NCBI RefSeq assembly: GCF_037861325.1
Contig: NZ_JAFELW010000004.1
Reading direction: 5' to 3' (one strand)
Length of the DNA: 64,000 bases
Origin: Riemerella anatipestifer_F
GTDB taxonomy: Bacteria; Bacteroidota; Bacteroidia; Flavobacteriales; Weeksellaceae
Shown: piece after piece, positions 24,535 to 34,200 of the stretch
How the letters are laid out: each line of letters begins with the position of its first letter
Position numbering within the stretch: the first letter of the stretch is position 1
Notes under the pieces: generated by a model
Database searches by the model: none
What the model was told of the DNA's origin: nothing
The model's input: only the letters and a program-made list of their open reading frames with translations
Made by a program: the position numbers and the translations under genes

Positions 24535-25863
24535 TTATTTTCCTCTTAGCTTGTTGAGTTCTGTGATGACTTCGTGATGGCTTACCGTCTTATCTTTAAA
24601 ATAGTTTACAAAGTAAGATTTTTCTTCTTCGGTTGCCCCAAACTGATTAAGGATATTAAATAAATGCATTTTCATGTGTCCTTTTTGTATTCCTGTAGTT
24701 ACCAGCGAGCGAAGAGCGGCGAAGTTTTGAGCTAATCCAGACACAGCCAAAATACTCATAAGCTCTTGAGCAGAAGGTTTACCTAATAACGCTAATGAGA
24801 ATTTAACCAATGGGTGCAGATTCGTAAGACCTCCCACAACGCCTACTGAAATAGGTAAATCTATCCAAAATCTGAATATTCCGTTATTGGTAGTACAGTG
24901 TGTGAGTGAACTATATTTTCCGTTACGGGCAGCGTAAGCATGAGCACAAGCTTCCGTAGCTCTAAAATCGTTTCCTGTGGCTATAACTACAGCATCTACA
25001 CCATTCATAATCCCTTTATTGTGTGTGGTCGCTCTGTACGGCTCTATTTCAGCGATAGCAACGGCTTGTTTAAATTTCCATGCAAATTCTTCGGGAGAAA
25101 TACCGCTATCATCTTTCAAATCTTCTATCTTACAAGAAACTTCGGCTCTAACAATACAGTCAGGCGTAAAGTTGGATAAGATATTCATTACCACTTGAAG
25201 AGATTGTTTTTCTTCCTCTGTGAAATCAGCAGAAAGGTTAATTTCCTCTTTAAGCGTTTTACCAAATTGCTCTAAACAAGAGTTTATAAAGTTAGCTCCC
25301 ATAGAGTCCTTAGTATCAAAACTAGCTTTAAGCTGGTAATAATCATTCATTTCAGAAGTCTTATCCACTAACTCTATGTCTAAAATACCACCACCTCTAT
25401 TTCTCATATTTTTGGTGATGTCTTGTGTTGCTTCAAATAGTTTTTGTCTAAGATTAAAGTTGAAAAAATGTCTAATCTTATGAGATTCTGCTTTTAGTAT
25501 AAAATGAGTATGCCCTAGTTTTTTAGTGTCAATAATAGTGGTTTTGAAGCCACCTTTATTAAGCCAAAACTTAGCCGCTTTGGAAGCTGCAGCTACCACC
25601 GAACTCTCTTCTACCGCCATAGGAAGCGCTAATAACTTCCCGTCTATTAAAAAATTCGGAGCAATACCATAAGGCATATAAAAGTTAGAAATAGTATTCT
25701 CTGAGAACTCATCATGGAGTTTTTGCAGGTCTTGATTGTCGTTCCAATATTGTTGAAGTATTTTGATGTATTCCTCATTACCTCCCAAATACTCATTAAC
25801 AATCCATTCTATTTTATTTTGCTTATTTAATTTAGAAAATCCTTCTACTGGCTGATGATTCAT
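24535..25863 (-). CDS. Hydroxymethylglutaryl-CoA reductase, class II
   Basis: Makes mevalonate from HMG-CoA, the key step of the mevalonate isoprenoid route used by flavobacteria. Catalytic motifs are LPMAVEESSVVAAASKAA (Glu), HNKGIMNGVDAVVIATGND (Lys and Asp) and KGHMKMHL (His). The bacterial class II pattern is clear. The ATG at 25863 (MNHQPVEGFSKLNKQNK) is the right start. An upstream in-frame start at 25914 would place the first codons inside a consensus promoter (25884-25915). Class II enzymes are often called degradative in databases, but in this phylum the role is biosynthetic. Confidence 0.9.
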   Translation of the reverse strand: MNHQPVEGFSKLNKQNKIEWIVNEYLGGNEEYIKILQQYWNDNQDLQKLHDEFSENTISNFYMPYGIAPNFLIDGKLLALPMAVEESSVVAAASKAAKFWLNKGGFKTTIIDTKKLGHTHFILKAESHKIRHFFNFNLRQKLFEATQDITKNMRNRGGGILDIELVDKTSEMNDYYQLKASFDTKDSMGANFINSCLEQFGKTLKEEINLSADFTEEEKQSLQVVMNILSNFTPDCIVRAEVSCKIEDLKDDSGISPEEFAWKFKQAVAIAEIEPYRATTHNKGIMNGVDAVVIATGNDFRATEACAHAYAARNGKYSSLTHCTTNNGIFRFWIDLPISVGVVGGLTNLHPLVKFSLALLGKPSAQELMSILAVSGLAQNFAALRSLVTTGIQKGHMKMHLFNILNQFGATEEEKSYFVNYFKDKTVSHHEVITELNKLRGK

Positions 25864-25883
25864 AGCTCTTAATTTTGAGGTAT

Positions 25884-25915
25884 CAAAGATACAACTTGAT
25901 ATTATAAACACCAAA
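25884..25915 (-). promoter_or_regulatory. Promoter of the HMG-CoA reductase gene
   Basis: On the minus strand TTTG (25915-25912) and TATCTTTG (25891-25884) are separated by exactly 20 bases. Transcription should begin about 15 bases before the ATG at 25863. Confidence 0.7.
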
Positions 25916-26045
25916 GAAGAAAATAATAATAAAAAATAAATCTGAAAACCAATATTTTAAATATGTATCAATGAATTTTTGTAGATTTTTTTTGCATGAA
26001 ATGAAAAAAGTTGTAAATTTGCACCACTAAAAAACAACACACCTA

Positions 26046-26119
26046 TAGACCCATGGTGTAATTGGCAACACAGCAGATTTTGGTTCTGTTATTCGGGGTT
26101 CGAGTCCCTGTGGGTCTAC
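26046..26119 (+). tRNA. tRNA-Gln (anticodon TTG)
   Basis: A full cloverleaf is visible. The acceptor stem is TAGACCC/GGGTCTA. The anticodon stem GCAGA/TCTGT encloses the loop TTTTGGT with anticodon TTG, and the T-arm has GGTTCGAGTCC. The 3' CCA is not encoded. It stands alone, followed by a short T-rich hairpin region around 26128-26165 (AAGCAATCAG...CTGGTTGCTTTTTTTG) that would serve as terminator. Confidence 0.93.
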
Positions 26120-26790
26120 ATACGAAAGCAATCAGTCTTTTCAACTGGTTGCTTTTTTTGTTTTGAAATTTGATTAGTACAACCATTGATAACTTAACAA
26201 GATAAAAAAGATTATATTTTATTTATTTTTAACCCTCCACCTCTTGCTATTAAAGAACTAATAGCTACAAACTATTCCTTATGAATATTACAGAATTTAG
26301 GAATTTTTAATATCAACCTTAAACCTTTGACATAGTAAAATATCTTCTAAATTACTACCTATAGCGTATAGTTACCTTTTATAGAGTTTGTTTATTTAGC
26401 TTTTTATTCAAACCAATTATTAAAAATCAATAAATTATATATATAAAAAACATTATTATTTCTAATTATTTTATCACTGACAGGTAATTTTATTACCATT
26501 GCTACTAACTATTGTTAATATACAAAACAAGGAAAAAAGAAAGGTTAAAATTAGTAGATTTTACTATTTTCAGCCTTGGTTTAGATATTAATAAGGAGTA
26601 TATTTTATCCGCCTGAGATGATTTTAATAGGAGCACTTCCTTTTTTATACTTCTTACTATCGTTATTAGGAGCAATTTTAGCTTGTTTAAGGATAAATAT
26701 GTAGGACATGTTGACAATTTTAATTTTTCATGTTTTTATTATTGTTTATTCAAAAAATTGATACACACAAAAAAAAGGAAAATATAAAAT

Positions 26791-26970
26791 ATGATAAAAC
26801 AATTAGAAATACTTTCAGAAACAGACAGCTGCAAATACCTTATAAGAAAAACATCGGATTATATTTTCATTATGGATTCTTGTATAAACAAAGCAGTAAC
26901 CCGTCCTATATCAGACTTAAGATCAATAAGTTTTATACCAAACACAATATATTTTAGTACTGTTAAATAA
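26791..26970 (+). CDS. Possible small protein of 59 residues
   Basis: Begins MIKQLEILSETDSCKYL after an AAGGA-like sequence about ten bases upstream. Its stop codon lies inside the 17-bp hairpin at 26957-26996, as expected if the hairpin is its terminator. No family is recognised and the composition follows the AT-rich surroundings. It may be real or a remnant. Confidence 0.25.
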   Translation: MIKQLEILSETDSCKYLIRKTSDYIFIMDSCINKAVTRPISDLRSISFIPNTIYFSTVK

Positions 26971-26996
26971 AAACAAAAATTTTTATTTAACAGTAC
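26957..26996. terminator. Perfect 17-bp inverted repeat
   Basis: GTACTGTTAAATAAAAA and its exact complement are separated by six bases. It lies 33 bases past the glpD stop (minus strand) and overlaps the end of the possible 59-residue ORF. It could stop transcription from either side. Confidence 0.6.
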
Positions 26997-27029
26997 CAAC
27001 TTTTCTATTAAATCATCAAAACAACTATC

Positions 27030-28646
27030 TTATTTTTGAGCCGCATAGGGAACCAATAAATATCCTCCTGCTAAAGCTACAAACTCTCTTACTTGACCAT
27101 CCACCCATTGCTGCCCTTTCCCTAACTCTTGCGCCATAAACTGTGCTACTTTCTCAGCTACATCTATCGCTGCACGAGCGTCTAAGAATAGTAATCTTAC
27201 TCTTCTTGCAAGCACATCTTCTACCGTTTGTGCCATTTCTTGATGCACAGCCCAATAGACCTCAGCTAAAGTATAAGGGTAGTCTTTGTGTAATTTTTCA
27301 GAAAGTCTTCCATCTTCATTCATTAGCTTTTGAATACGAGATATATCCGAACCATAAACATAAAGATGATTAGACCTATCTACTTTTTCTGCAAGAATGT
27401 TACCATGTATAGAAAGATGTTCTGTATTACAAGGTTTCTTTTCTATACCACTATGTACCTTAAGAGCTTCGTCTATGGTATCTTCTGCCATTTTTCTATA
27501 AGTAGTCCATTTACCTCCTGTAATGGTAACTAGCCCTGTTTCTGATACTATTACCTTATGGCTTCTAGAGACCTCTTTTGTACTTCCTCCTTCTTTGTCT
27601 GGAGCAGCAAGAGGACGAAGCCCCGCAAATACAGATTTTACATCTTCACGAGTAGGTTTTTTCACCAAAAATCTTCTAGCTGTTTCTAGCACAAATTCTA
27701 TTTCTTTCTCCAAAGCCTTTGGTTCAAAACTAGGTTCTTCTATAAGTGTATCTGTAGTACCTACCACTACCTTATCATGCCAAGGCACAGCAAATAACAC
27801 TCTACCATCTGAAGTTTTAGGTATCATTAACGCATCATTTGAAGGTAAGAAAGATTTATCTAAAACCAAATGAATACCCTGACTAGGCACTACAAATTTT
27901 TTATGTTTAGGGTTATTCATATTAAGAATATCATTGGTAAATACCCCTGTTGCGTTTACCACAACTTTAGCAGAAAGTTCATACTCTTCTCCTGAGAGTT
28001 CATCTCGCATTTTTACACCAGAGATTTTACCTTTCTCATCTTTAAGCAAACCTATCACTCTAGCATAGTTTAACACAGTTCCTCCTTTTTCAACGATTGT
28101 CTGTGCTATATTAAGGGCTAACCTTGCATCATCAAACTGTCCATCTTGATAAACTACCCCACTAGATAAACTTTTAGACTCTACCGTAGGCAACTTTTTA
28201 ATGGTTTCATTTTTATTGATATACTTTGTTTTACCTAAACTTAAACTTCCTGCTAGAAAATCATAGATAGAAAGGCCTATCTTGTAGTAAGGTCCTCCCC
28301 ACCAAGTATAATTAGGAATAACAAAAGACTGATTTTTAAACAAATGAGCCGCATTTTTTGCTAAAAGACCTCTTTCTCTAAGAGCCTCCTTTACTAGACC
28401 TACATCTCCCTGTGCCAAATATCTAACACCACCATGCACTAGCTTTGTACTCCTACTAGAAGTCCCCTTAGAAAAATCATGAGATTCTAGCAATAGCGTT
28501 TTATACCCTCTACTAGTGGCATCAAGTGCTGCACCTAGACCACTTGCTCCTCCACCAATCACAATAAAGTCCCACTGAGAAACTTTGTTTAACTCTGAGA
28601 TAAAACTATTTCGATTCATTTTGAAAATATTTTTGTTTAACTTCAT
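27030..28646 (-). CDS. glpD: Aerobic glycerol-3-phosphate dehydrogenase
   Basis: GlpD oxidises glycerol 3-phosphate to dihydroxyacetone phosphate at the membrane and passes electrons to quinone. The 538-residue protein has the FAD-binding motif FIVIGGGASGLGAALDATSR, SKGTSSRSTKLVHGGVRYL, RVIGLLKDEKGKISGVK, FAVPWHDKVVVGTTDT and GGKWTTYRKMAEDTI. Length is typical. The ATG at 28646 sits 14 bases after a consensus promoter, and an in-frame ATG at 28619 is also possible. There is no glycerol kinase or facilitator beside it, so in this window it is a stand-alone gene. Confidence 0.94.
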   Translation of the reverse strand: MKLNKNIFKMNRNSFISELNKVSQWDFIVIGGGASGLGAALDATSRGYKTLLLESHDFSKGTSSRSTKLVHGGVRYLAQGDVGLVKEALRERGLLAKNAAHLFKNQSFVIPNYTWWGGPYYKIGLSIYDFLAGSLSLGKTKYINKNETIKKLPTVESKSLSSGVVYQDGQFDDARLALNIAQTIVEKGGTVLNYARVIGLLKDEKGKISGVKMRDELSGEEYELSAKVVVNATGVFTNDILNMNNPKHKKFVVPSQGIHLVLDKSFLPSNDALMIPKTSDGRVLFAVPWHDKVVVGTTDTLIEEPSFEPKALEKEIEFVLETARRFLVKKPTREDVKSVFAGLRPLAAPDKEGGSTKEVSRSHKVIVSETGLVTITGGKWTTYRKMAEDTIDEALKVHSGIEKKPCNTEHLSIHGNILAEKVDRSNHLYVYGSDISRIQKLMNEDGRLSEKLHKDYPYTLAEVYWAVHQEMAQTVEDVLARRVRLLFLDARAAIDVAEKVAQFMAQELGKGQQWVDGQVREFVALAGGYLLVPYAAQK

Positions 28647-28659
28647 ATTAATTCACAAA

Positions 28660-28689
28660 CAAAAATAAAAGAAAAAAATCGAAACCAAA
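28660..28689 (-). promoter_or_regulatory. Promoter of glpD
   Basis: On the minus strand TTTG (28689-28686) and TATTTTTG (28667-28660) are spaced by 18 bases, matching the Bacteroidetes consensus. Confidence 0.6.
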
Positions 28690-28795
28690 AGAAATACATT
28701 GTAAAACTGTTAAATATCATAAATAGCCGTATTTTTATATTTACACAAAACATATTTATATATTTTTCAGAAAAGATTTATACTTATATGTAATC

Positions 28796-28835
28796 CACAA
28801 AAAAAGCCGAAAGACAAATGCTCTTTCGGCTTTCT
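28796..28835 (-). terminator. Intrinsic terminator of the ribB/ribA-like gene
   Basis: A 12-bp stem (AAAGCCGAAAGA / TCTTTCGGCTTT). On the minus strand it ends in a run of T residues, 45 bases after the stop codon at 28880. Confidence 0.8.
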
Positions 28836-28879
28836 ATTTAACCATTAAAATCTTATTATGAAAACTTTGTTACAGTAAT

Positions 28880-30001
28880 CTAAAGCTGTACCATTTCGGT
28901 AACTTCCACATCATAGCCTGAAATCACAGGTTTCTGATCTGGATTTTGAGTAATTACTCTAAATTTAGTTATCCCTAAATGTTTTAAAATTTGTGTACCT
29001 ACCCCATACTCCATATAGTTAGCAGAGAGTGTAGGACGCTGTACTTGACCATCTTGATAATCTAAAAACTGCTGGAGTTTTCTCATCGTATTTTCTGCAT
29101 TAGAGACATTATTGATAAATATAATAGCTCCCTTACCTTTCTCATTTATCATTTTGGTAACCTTTTCCAAAAGATTTTGCTCTCCAGAAATAAACCTGCT
29201 CAATACATCAAAATATGAACTAGAGCTCTGTACTCTTACTAAAATTGGTTCATCTTCCGTCCACTCTCCTTTCGTAAATGCAAAGTGAATTTGCTCAGTA
29301 TGTTTTTCTTGAAACGCATGGAATTTAAACTCTCCGTAAAGCGTCTTTACCGTTCTTTCTTCTATTTTATTTACTAAATCTCCTTTTCTAAGACGGTATT
29401 CTATCAAATCTTCTATAGAAACTATTTTAAGGTCGTGTTTTTTTGCCAACTCTACCAATTGTGGCAATCTTGCCATCGTCCCATCATCATTCATAATTTC
29501 GCAGATAACACCACCTTCTTTCAGTCCTGCTAGTTTGGTAAGGTCTATTGCAGCTTCGGTGTGTCCTGCTCTTTTTAGAACTCCTCCTTTTTTAGCTCTA
29601 AGCGGAAATATATGTCCTGGACGCATAAAGTCGGTTGGTTTAGTAGAGCTATCCATAAGTGCTAGAATAGTCTTTGCTCTATCACTCGCCGAAATACCTG
29701 TAGAAACGCCCTCCCCCAATAAATCTATAGATACGGTAAAAGCAGTTTCTTTAGGATCACTAGTGCGAGAAACCATAATATCTAGCCCTAACTCATCGCA
29801 TCTTTCCTCTGGAAGTGGTGTACATATAAGCCCACGACCATAGATAGTCATAAAATTGATGATTTCTGGTGTTGTAAGCTCCGCCGCAGAAAGAAAATCA
29901 CCCTCGTTTTCTCTGTTTTCGTCATCTACAACAATGATGATTTTTCCGTTTCTAAGATCCTCCAATGCTTCTGGAATGGTATTGAGTTTTATATCTGACA
30001 T
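28880..30001 (-). CDS. ribB: 3,4-dihydroxy-2-butanone-4-phosphate synthase with degenerate GTP cyclohydrolase II half
   Basis: A 373-residue protein with the RibBA layout. The first about 205 residues are a complete RibB domain (VDDENRENEGDFLSAAE, FMTIYGRGLICTPL, RPGHIFPLRAKKGGVL, AGHTEAAIDLTKLAGL), which makes dihydroxybutanone phosphate from ribulose 5-phosphate for riboflavin. The second half lines up with RibA but has no Cys at all. The three zinc Cys of the normal ECLTGDVFGSLRCDCG region are replaced by VQSSSSYFDVLSRF, and the QEGRGIGL motif is replaced by INNVSNAEN. Only the end, VGTQILKHLGITKFRVITQNP, is well kept. It therefore cannot be a normal GTP cyclohydrolase II, and another ribA should exist elsewhere. 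Confidence 0.88.
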   Translation of the reverse strand: MSDIKLNTIPEALEDLRNGKIIIVVDDENRENEGDFLSAAELTTPEIINFMTIYGRGLICTPLPEERCDELGLDIMVSRTSDPKETAFTVSIDLLGEGVSTGISASDRAKTILALMDSSTKPTDFMRPGHIFPLRAKKGGVLKRAGHTEAAIDLTKLAGLKEGGVICEIMNDDGTMARLPQLVELAKKHDLKIVSIEDLIEYRLRKGDLVNKIEERTVKTLYGEFKFHAFQEKHTEQIHFAFTKGEWTEDEPILVRVQSSSSYFDVLSRFISGEQNLLEKVTKMINEKGKGAIIFINNVSNAENTMRKLQQFLDYQDGQVQRPTLSANYMEYGVGTQILKHLGITKFRVITQNPDQKPVISGYDVEVTEMVQL

Positions 30002-30022
30002 CTCGTAATTTTATATTGGAAA

Positions 30023-30054
30023 CAAAGATAATAGGATTAAAGGGTTCTGGCAAA
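30023..30054 (-). promoter_or_regulatory. Promoter of the ribB/ribA-like gene
   Basis: On the minus strand TTTG (30054-30051) and TATCTTTG (30030-30023) have a 20-base spacer. It starts transcription about 15 bases before the ATG. No FMN riboswitch is visible in the short leader. Confidence 0.65.
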
Positions 30055-30107
30055 TTTTTGGAACAGATACTGAATATATACAATACCTACGGTATATCCA
30101 ACGCATT

Positions 30108-30237
30108 GCGTGAGGGCGAAGGGCATTGTTGGAGCTCATAATAAAACCCCAAGAAGCTTTTCTCTTGGGGTTTTATTATAGCGACTGCCCGAAGACCGAC
30201 CCCAGCAGAGGGATTAAGCCTAGGCAAGGGACACGCC
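30108..30237 (+). repeat. Structured dispersed repeat, copy 2
   Basis: Starts GCGTGAGGGCGAAGGGCATT, continues TGTTGGAGCTCAT and ends GCAAGGGACACGCC. The centre is a long hairpin, ATAATAAAACCCCAAGA paired with TCTTGGGGTTTTATTAT (30140-30179), followed by AGCGACTGCCCG and GACCGACCCCAGCAG. Its outer parts match the inverted copy at 63853-63981 almost base for base while the central hairpin has a different sequence. It lies between the terC stop and the ribB promoter. Confidence 0.8.
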
Positions 30238-30248
30238 CACATAAAAAA

Positions 30249-31076
30249 TTACAATTGGTCTATTTTTTCAGAGTTGTGCAGTTCTACTGGTTTACCTTTT
30301 TTACGGAGCTTCATATTGATGAATTCTACCGCTAATGAGAAGAAAATAGCAAAATATAAATACCCTTTAGGAATTACACCCACCTCTTGGTCAAACAAGG
30401 AGAAATGCCCTAAGTGAGAAGCCTCGGCAAGTAACATCACCCCTATCAAAATAAGGAATGAAAGCCCCAAAATCTGAATAGTAGGATGCTGATTAACAAA
30501 ATTACTTACAGGTCCTGCAAATACCATCATAATCACTACGGAAATCACTACCGCCAAAATCATTATCGTTAACGCTCCAGCCTCCCCATACTGATTGAAA
30601 CTTACCAAACCTACCGCTGTAAGGATACTATCAAAAGAAAACACCAAGTTAAGTGCAGCTATCTGTGCAATAGCAGAACCTAAAGAGGTTTTACCTGTGC
30701 CTGAAACTTTAAGTTCTTCCTCCCCTTCTAGTTTATGGTGAATTTCTGTAACGGATTTGTAAAGCAAAAACAATCCTCCTATAAATATAATTAAACTTTG
30801 CCCCGTAACGCTACCATGGAACCAAGATAGATGCACTCCAAACAACTCATTATTAAGACTTACCACCCACTTAATACCAAATAACAATACTACTCTGAAC
30901 ACCATAGCCAAAAGCAGACCTATATTTCTTGCTTTTCTTTGATCTTTCGGTTCTATTTTATTAGATACTATAGAGATGAAAACAATGTTATCTATCCCCA
31001 ATACAATCTCTAAAAAAGTAAGCGTTAAAAGTGCAATCCAAGCATCTGCTGATGAAAATACTTCTAAAAATTCCAT
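30249..31076 (-). CDS. TerC family integral membrane protein
   Basis: A 275-residue inner-membrane protein with about seven helices. It has the TerC signatures FLEIVLGIDNIVFISIVS at the start and NLVFSFDSILTAVGLV in the middle, each with a membrane-embedded Asp pair. TerC proteins were named for tellurite resistance. Studied relatives export manganese, often loading secreted metalloenzymes. The two helix-borne acidic motifs needed for this are both present. It is a single gene, divergent from addA. Confidence 0.88.
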   Translation of the reverse strand: MEFLEVFSSADAWIALLTLTFLEIVLGIDNIVFISIVSNKIEPKDQRKARNIGLLLAMVFRVVLLFGIKWVVSLNNELFGVHLSWFHGSVTGQSLIIFIGGLFLLYKSVTEIHHKLEGEEELKVSGTGKTSLGSAIAQIAALNLVFSFDSILTAVGLVSFNQYGEAGALTIMILAVVISVVIMMVFAGPVSNFVNQHPTIQILGLSFLILIGVMLLAEASHLGHFSLFDQEVGVIPKGYLYFAIFFSLAVEFINMKLRKKGKPVELHNSEKIDQL

Positions 31077-31201
31077 TATTTATTTCATTTGAATTAAGGG
31101 CGTAAAATTAGGAAAGTTTTTGAGACCAAAGAAAAAAATTTTACTATAGAAAAATTATTGTTTAAATTGCGATTCATACAAAAAATACAATACACAAGTA
31201 T

Positions 31202-34200
31202 ATGCATCCATACAACGCTATAAGCGCTTCTGCAGGTTCGGGAAAAACTTACACCCTCGTTATCAGAATACTCTCTCTATGCCTTAGAACGCCAGACGAA
31301 AAAGCCATACGCTACATTCTTGCTCTTACCTTTACCAACAAAGCCGCCAACGAAATGAAAGAGCGTATTTTACAATGGCTAGAGGCATTTACCAAAGAGG
31401 ATTATTTGCAAAACAACGAACTAAAAGCCATACAATCTTACCTAGAGACACAAGGTATAAAACTTACCATAGAAGACCTGCATTACCGTTCCAAAAAAGT
31501 TTTAGACTACATACTGCATCACTATTCTATATTAAACATTGGGACGATAGACAAATTTAATGCAAAACTGGTAAGGAGTTTTTCCTACGAATTGGGATTA
31601 GCACAGAATTTCAACCTAGAAATCAATAACGAACCTTACCTCATAGAAGCGGTTGACCAACTATTAGATAAAATAGGAGAAGACCCAAAAGTTTCGGAAG
31701 CGTTTATGGATTTCGTTAATTACAACCTAGAAAATGAGGAACGAATCAATGTAAATAAAACACTATACGACCGAGCCAAAACCTTCGTAAACGATGTACA
31801 CTACGAAGAATTGCAAAAAAATGAAGCCTTTGATTGGGAAGCTTATGATAACCTTAAACTAAAACTTAGAACACAGCTTACACAACACCACAACGAGGCT
31901 CTGCAATATGCCAAAAAGGCTTTAGCACTCATTAGCGAAAATAATTTAGAAATTAAAGATTTCCAAGGCGGAACAAGTTCTGGGCTAGGAAAGTTTTTTG
32001 AAGAAGCTCTAAAATTTTATAATGGACAGAGAGATAAATTTCCCTTTCCGTCCGATGAAGAAAAGGCTTTGGAACGCTTCCGAAAAGGCACGGCGTCTAA
32101 GGACAACACCGTTATAAACGCAATATTTTCCATTTTGGACACCCTTATAGAATGGAGAGCAATCATCATCAAAAACTATGTAACTTCGGAAAAAAAAGCC
32201 AAAATTCTTAAAGAATTGCTACCACTCAAAATCAATAAAGAAATCCGAGAGCAGCTAGAAATCATAGAAAACGAAGACGATTTGGTGCTTCTTTCCAAGT
32301 TTAACATTCTAATCAAAGAAAACTTACGAGAGGAGCCATCTGCTTTTATTTATGAGAAAATAGGCACTAGATACCAGCATTATTTTTTTGATGAATTCCA
32401 AGACACTTCCAAACTACAATGGGAAAATATTATCCCACTTAGAGACCACACCATCAGCTCCGAAGACCACAGCTTTACCCTCGTAGGCGACCCTAAACAA
32501 AGTATCTACAGATTTAGAGGTGGTGATGCAGAGCAGATGCTAGACATCATCAATGGTAAAGAAGCGACGGGTGTAAACATCAACCTTGAAAACCTTGAAA
32601 ACAACTGGAGAAGTGCCCTAAATATTGTTCGTTTTAATAATGAACTTTATGCCTTTATGGCAAAAGATTTGGAACAGGAAGAACACAGACACCTTTTTGC
32701 AGAACAGGGGCAACAAATAGCTAAAAGAGAAGACCTGCTAGGGCGAGTAAGAGTAAATCTAGTAGAATACGACCGAAAAGATGAAGTTTTCTTTGACGAG
32801 GTAGCCAACCAAATGTTTGAAGATATTAAAACTTGCCTAAACAACGGCTTCCAGTTTTCGGACATCTGCATTATGTGCCGAACAAAAGGAGAAATAAAAC
32901 AGCTATCTCAAAGATTAGGACTACTTAAAGTCAATTATAAAAATACCGAAACCTACATCAAAACCATTTCTGAAAAAGGCTTAAGTTTAGATTTATCCAA
33001 AACCCTTTTGGCAACCATAGAATACCTGAAATGGGAAAACGATACTGCTAACTATGACAGCCTTATGAGGGCATTGTATCACCTCAATAGTTTAGGACGA
33101 ATTAACATAAATTTGTTCTCCGAAGAAATCACAAGCCTTCTAGAACTTAAAACTTCTGATGCAATTTTGGAAGAATTAAACAACCGATACGGCATTGGAC
33201 TTAATCATCAGCATTACCTACATCTCAATCTTTATAATAGGATAGAATATTTGGTAAAACAATTTGCCGTGCCTCAGCAAGAGACCGATTTCATACTAAA
33301 TTTCTTAGAAGAAGTCTATGCCTTTACCCAAAATCCAGGGAAAACTTTAAAAGATTTTATCAAATATTGGGACGAAGAAGCCTCGGAAAAATCCATACAA
33401 TCCTCCGAAAATATAGACGCCATCAAAATGATGACCATACACGCTACCAAAGGTTTAGAGTATCCTGTGGTATTCCTCCCAATGAAAAACAGCCACAAAG
33501 ATAGTTCTTTTAATGATTGGCTATCGGTAGATTTAGAAAATTTAAAATCGGTTAATCTTAGTCAGTTCAAAAAGGAACTTTTGGTGTATGACGATACTTT
33601 AAAATCATTTTCAGACGAAAACACCTATAAAAATAAAATCGACCGCTATTGTGTGCAATATGTTGCCACTACCCGACCTGTGGAGCAACTTTTCCTATAT
33701 CTCCAAAAGCCTAGTCAGTCAGGAGAAAATAAGTTGGAAATATTAGACTTCATGCAGCAGTTTAACGCTTCCGAGCAGCAGTTTGACCTTTACCCAGAAG
33801 AAAATAATTCTTATCAAAAACAAAATCATAAGAAAAAATCAATCAAAATCAACAAACAAAGCGTAGAAATTACACCTAACACTTGTATTTCTAGCAATAT
33901 CCAAATCGCAACGCCTTCTAAAACTTATCAAGAGCGAAATGAAAAGGTGCGTACAGGGATTTTCACTCACGAAATTCTATCTAAAATCAAAACTAAAAAC
34001 GACATTACACCCGTTCTATCTAGCTATCTGATAGACGGCATTATAACCAAACAAGAAAAAGCAGAGATAGAAAAAACTATTCTTTCGGTAGTGGAGCATC
34101 ACTCTTACTCCTTTTACTTTGAAGATATTGAAGAAGTTTACAACGAAAGAGATTTTATGCTAAACGGAGAGATTTTTCGCCCAGATAGAGTGGTAAAGAA

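Larger units (their letters stand above)
26120..27029. other. AT-rich region without a clear gene
   Basis: Apart from the terminator-like hairpin right after the tRNA (stem AAGCAA/TTGCTT near 26125-26155), this 0.9-kb stretch is very AT-rich. It holds only short frames. Fragments read like pieces of protein in different frames, such as FLIILSLTGNFITIATNYC near 26460-26515 without a start codon, and EMILIGALPFLYFLLSLLG near 26615-26680. This suggests one or more decayed genes. I recognise no family. A perfect 17-bp hairpin closes the region at 26957-26996. Confidence 0.5.
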
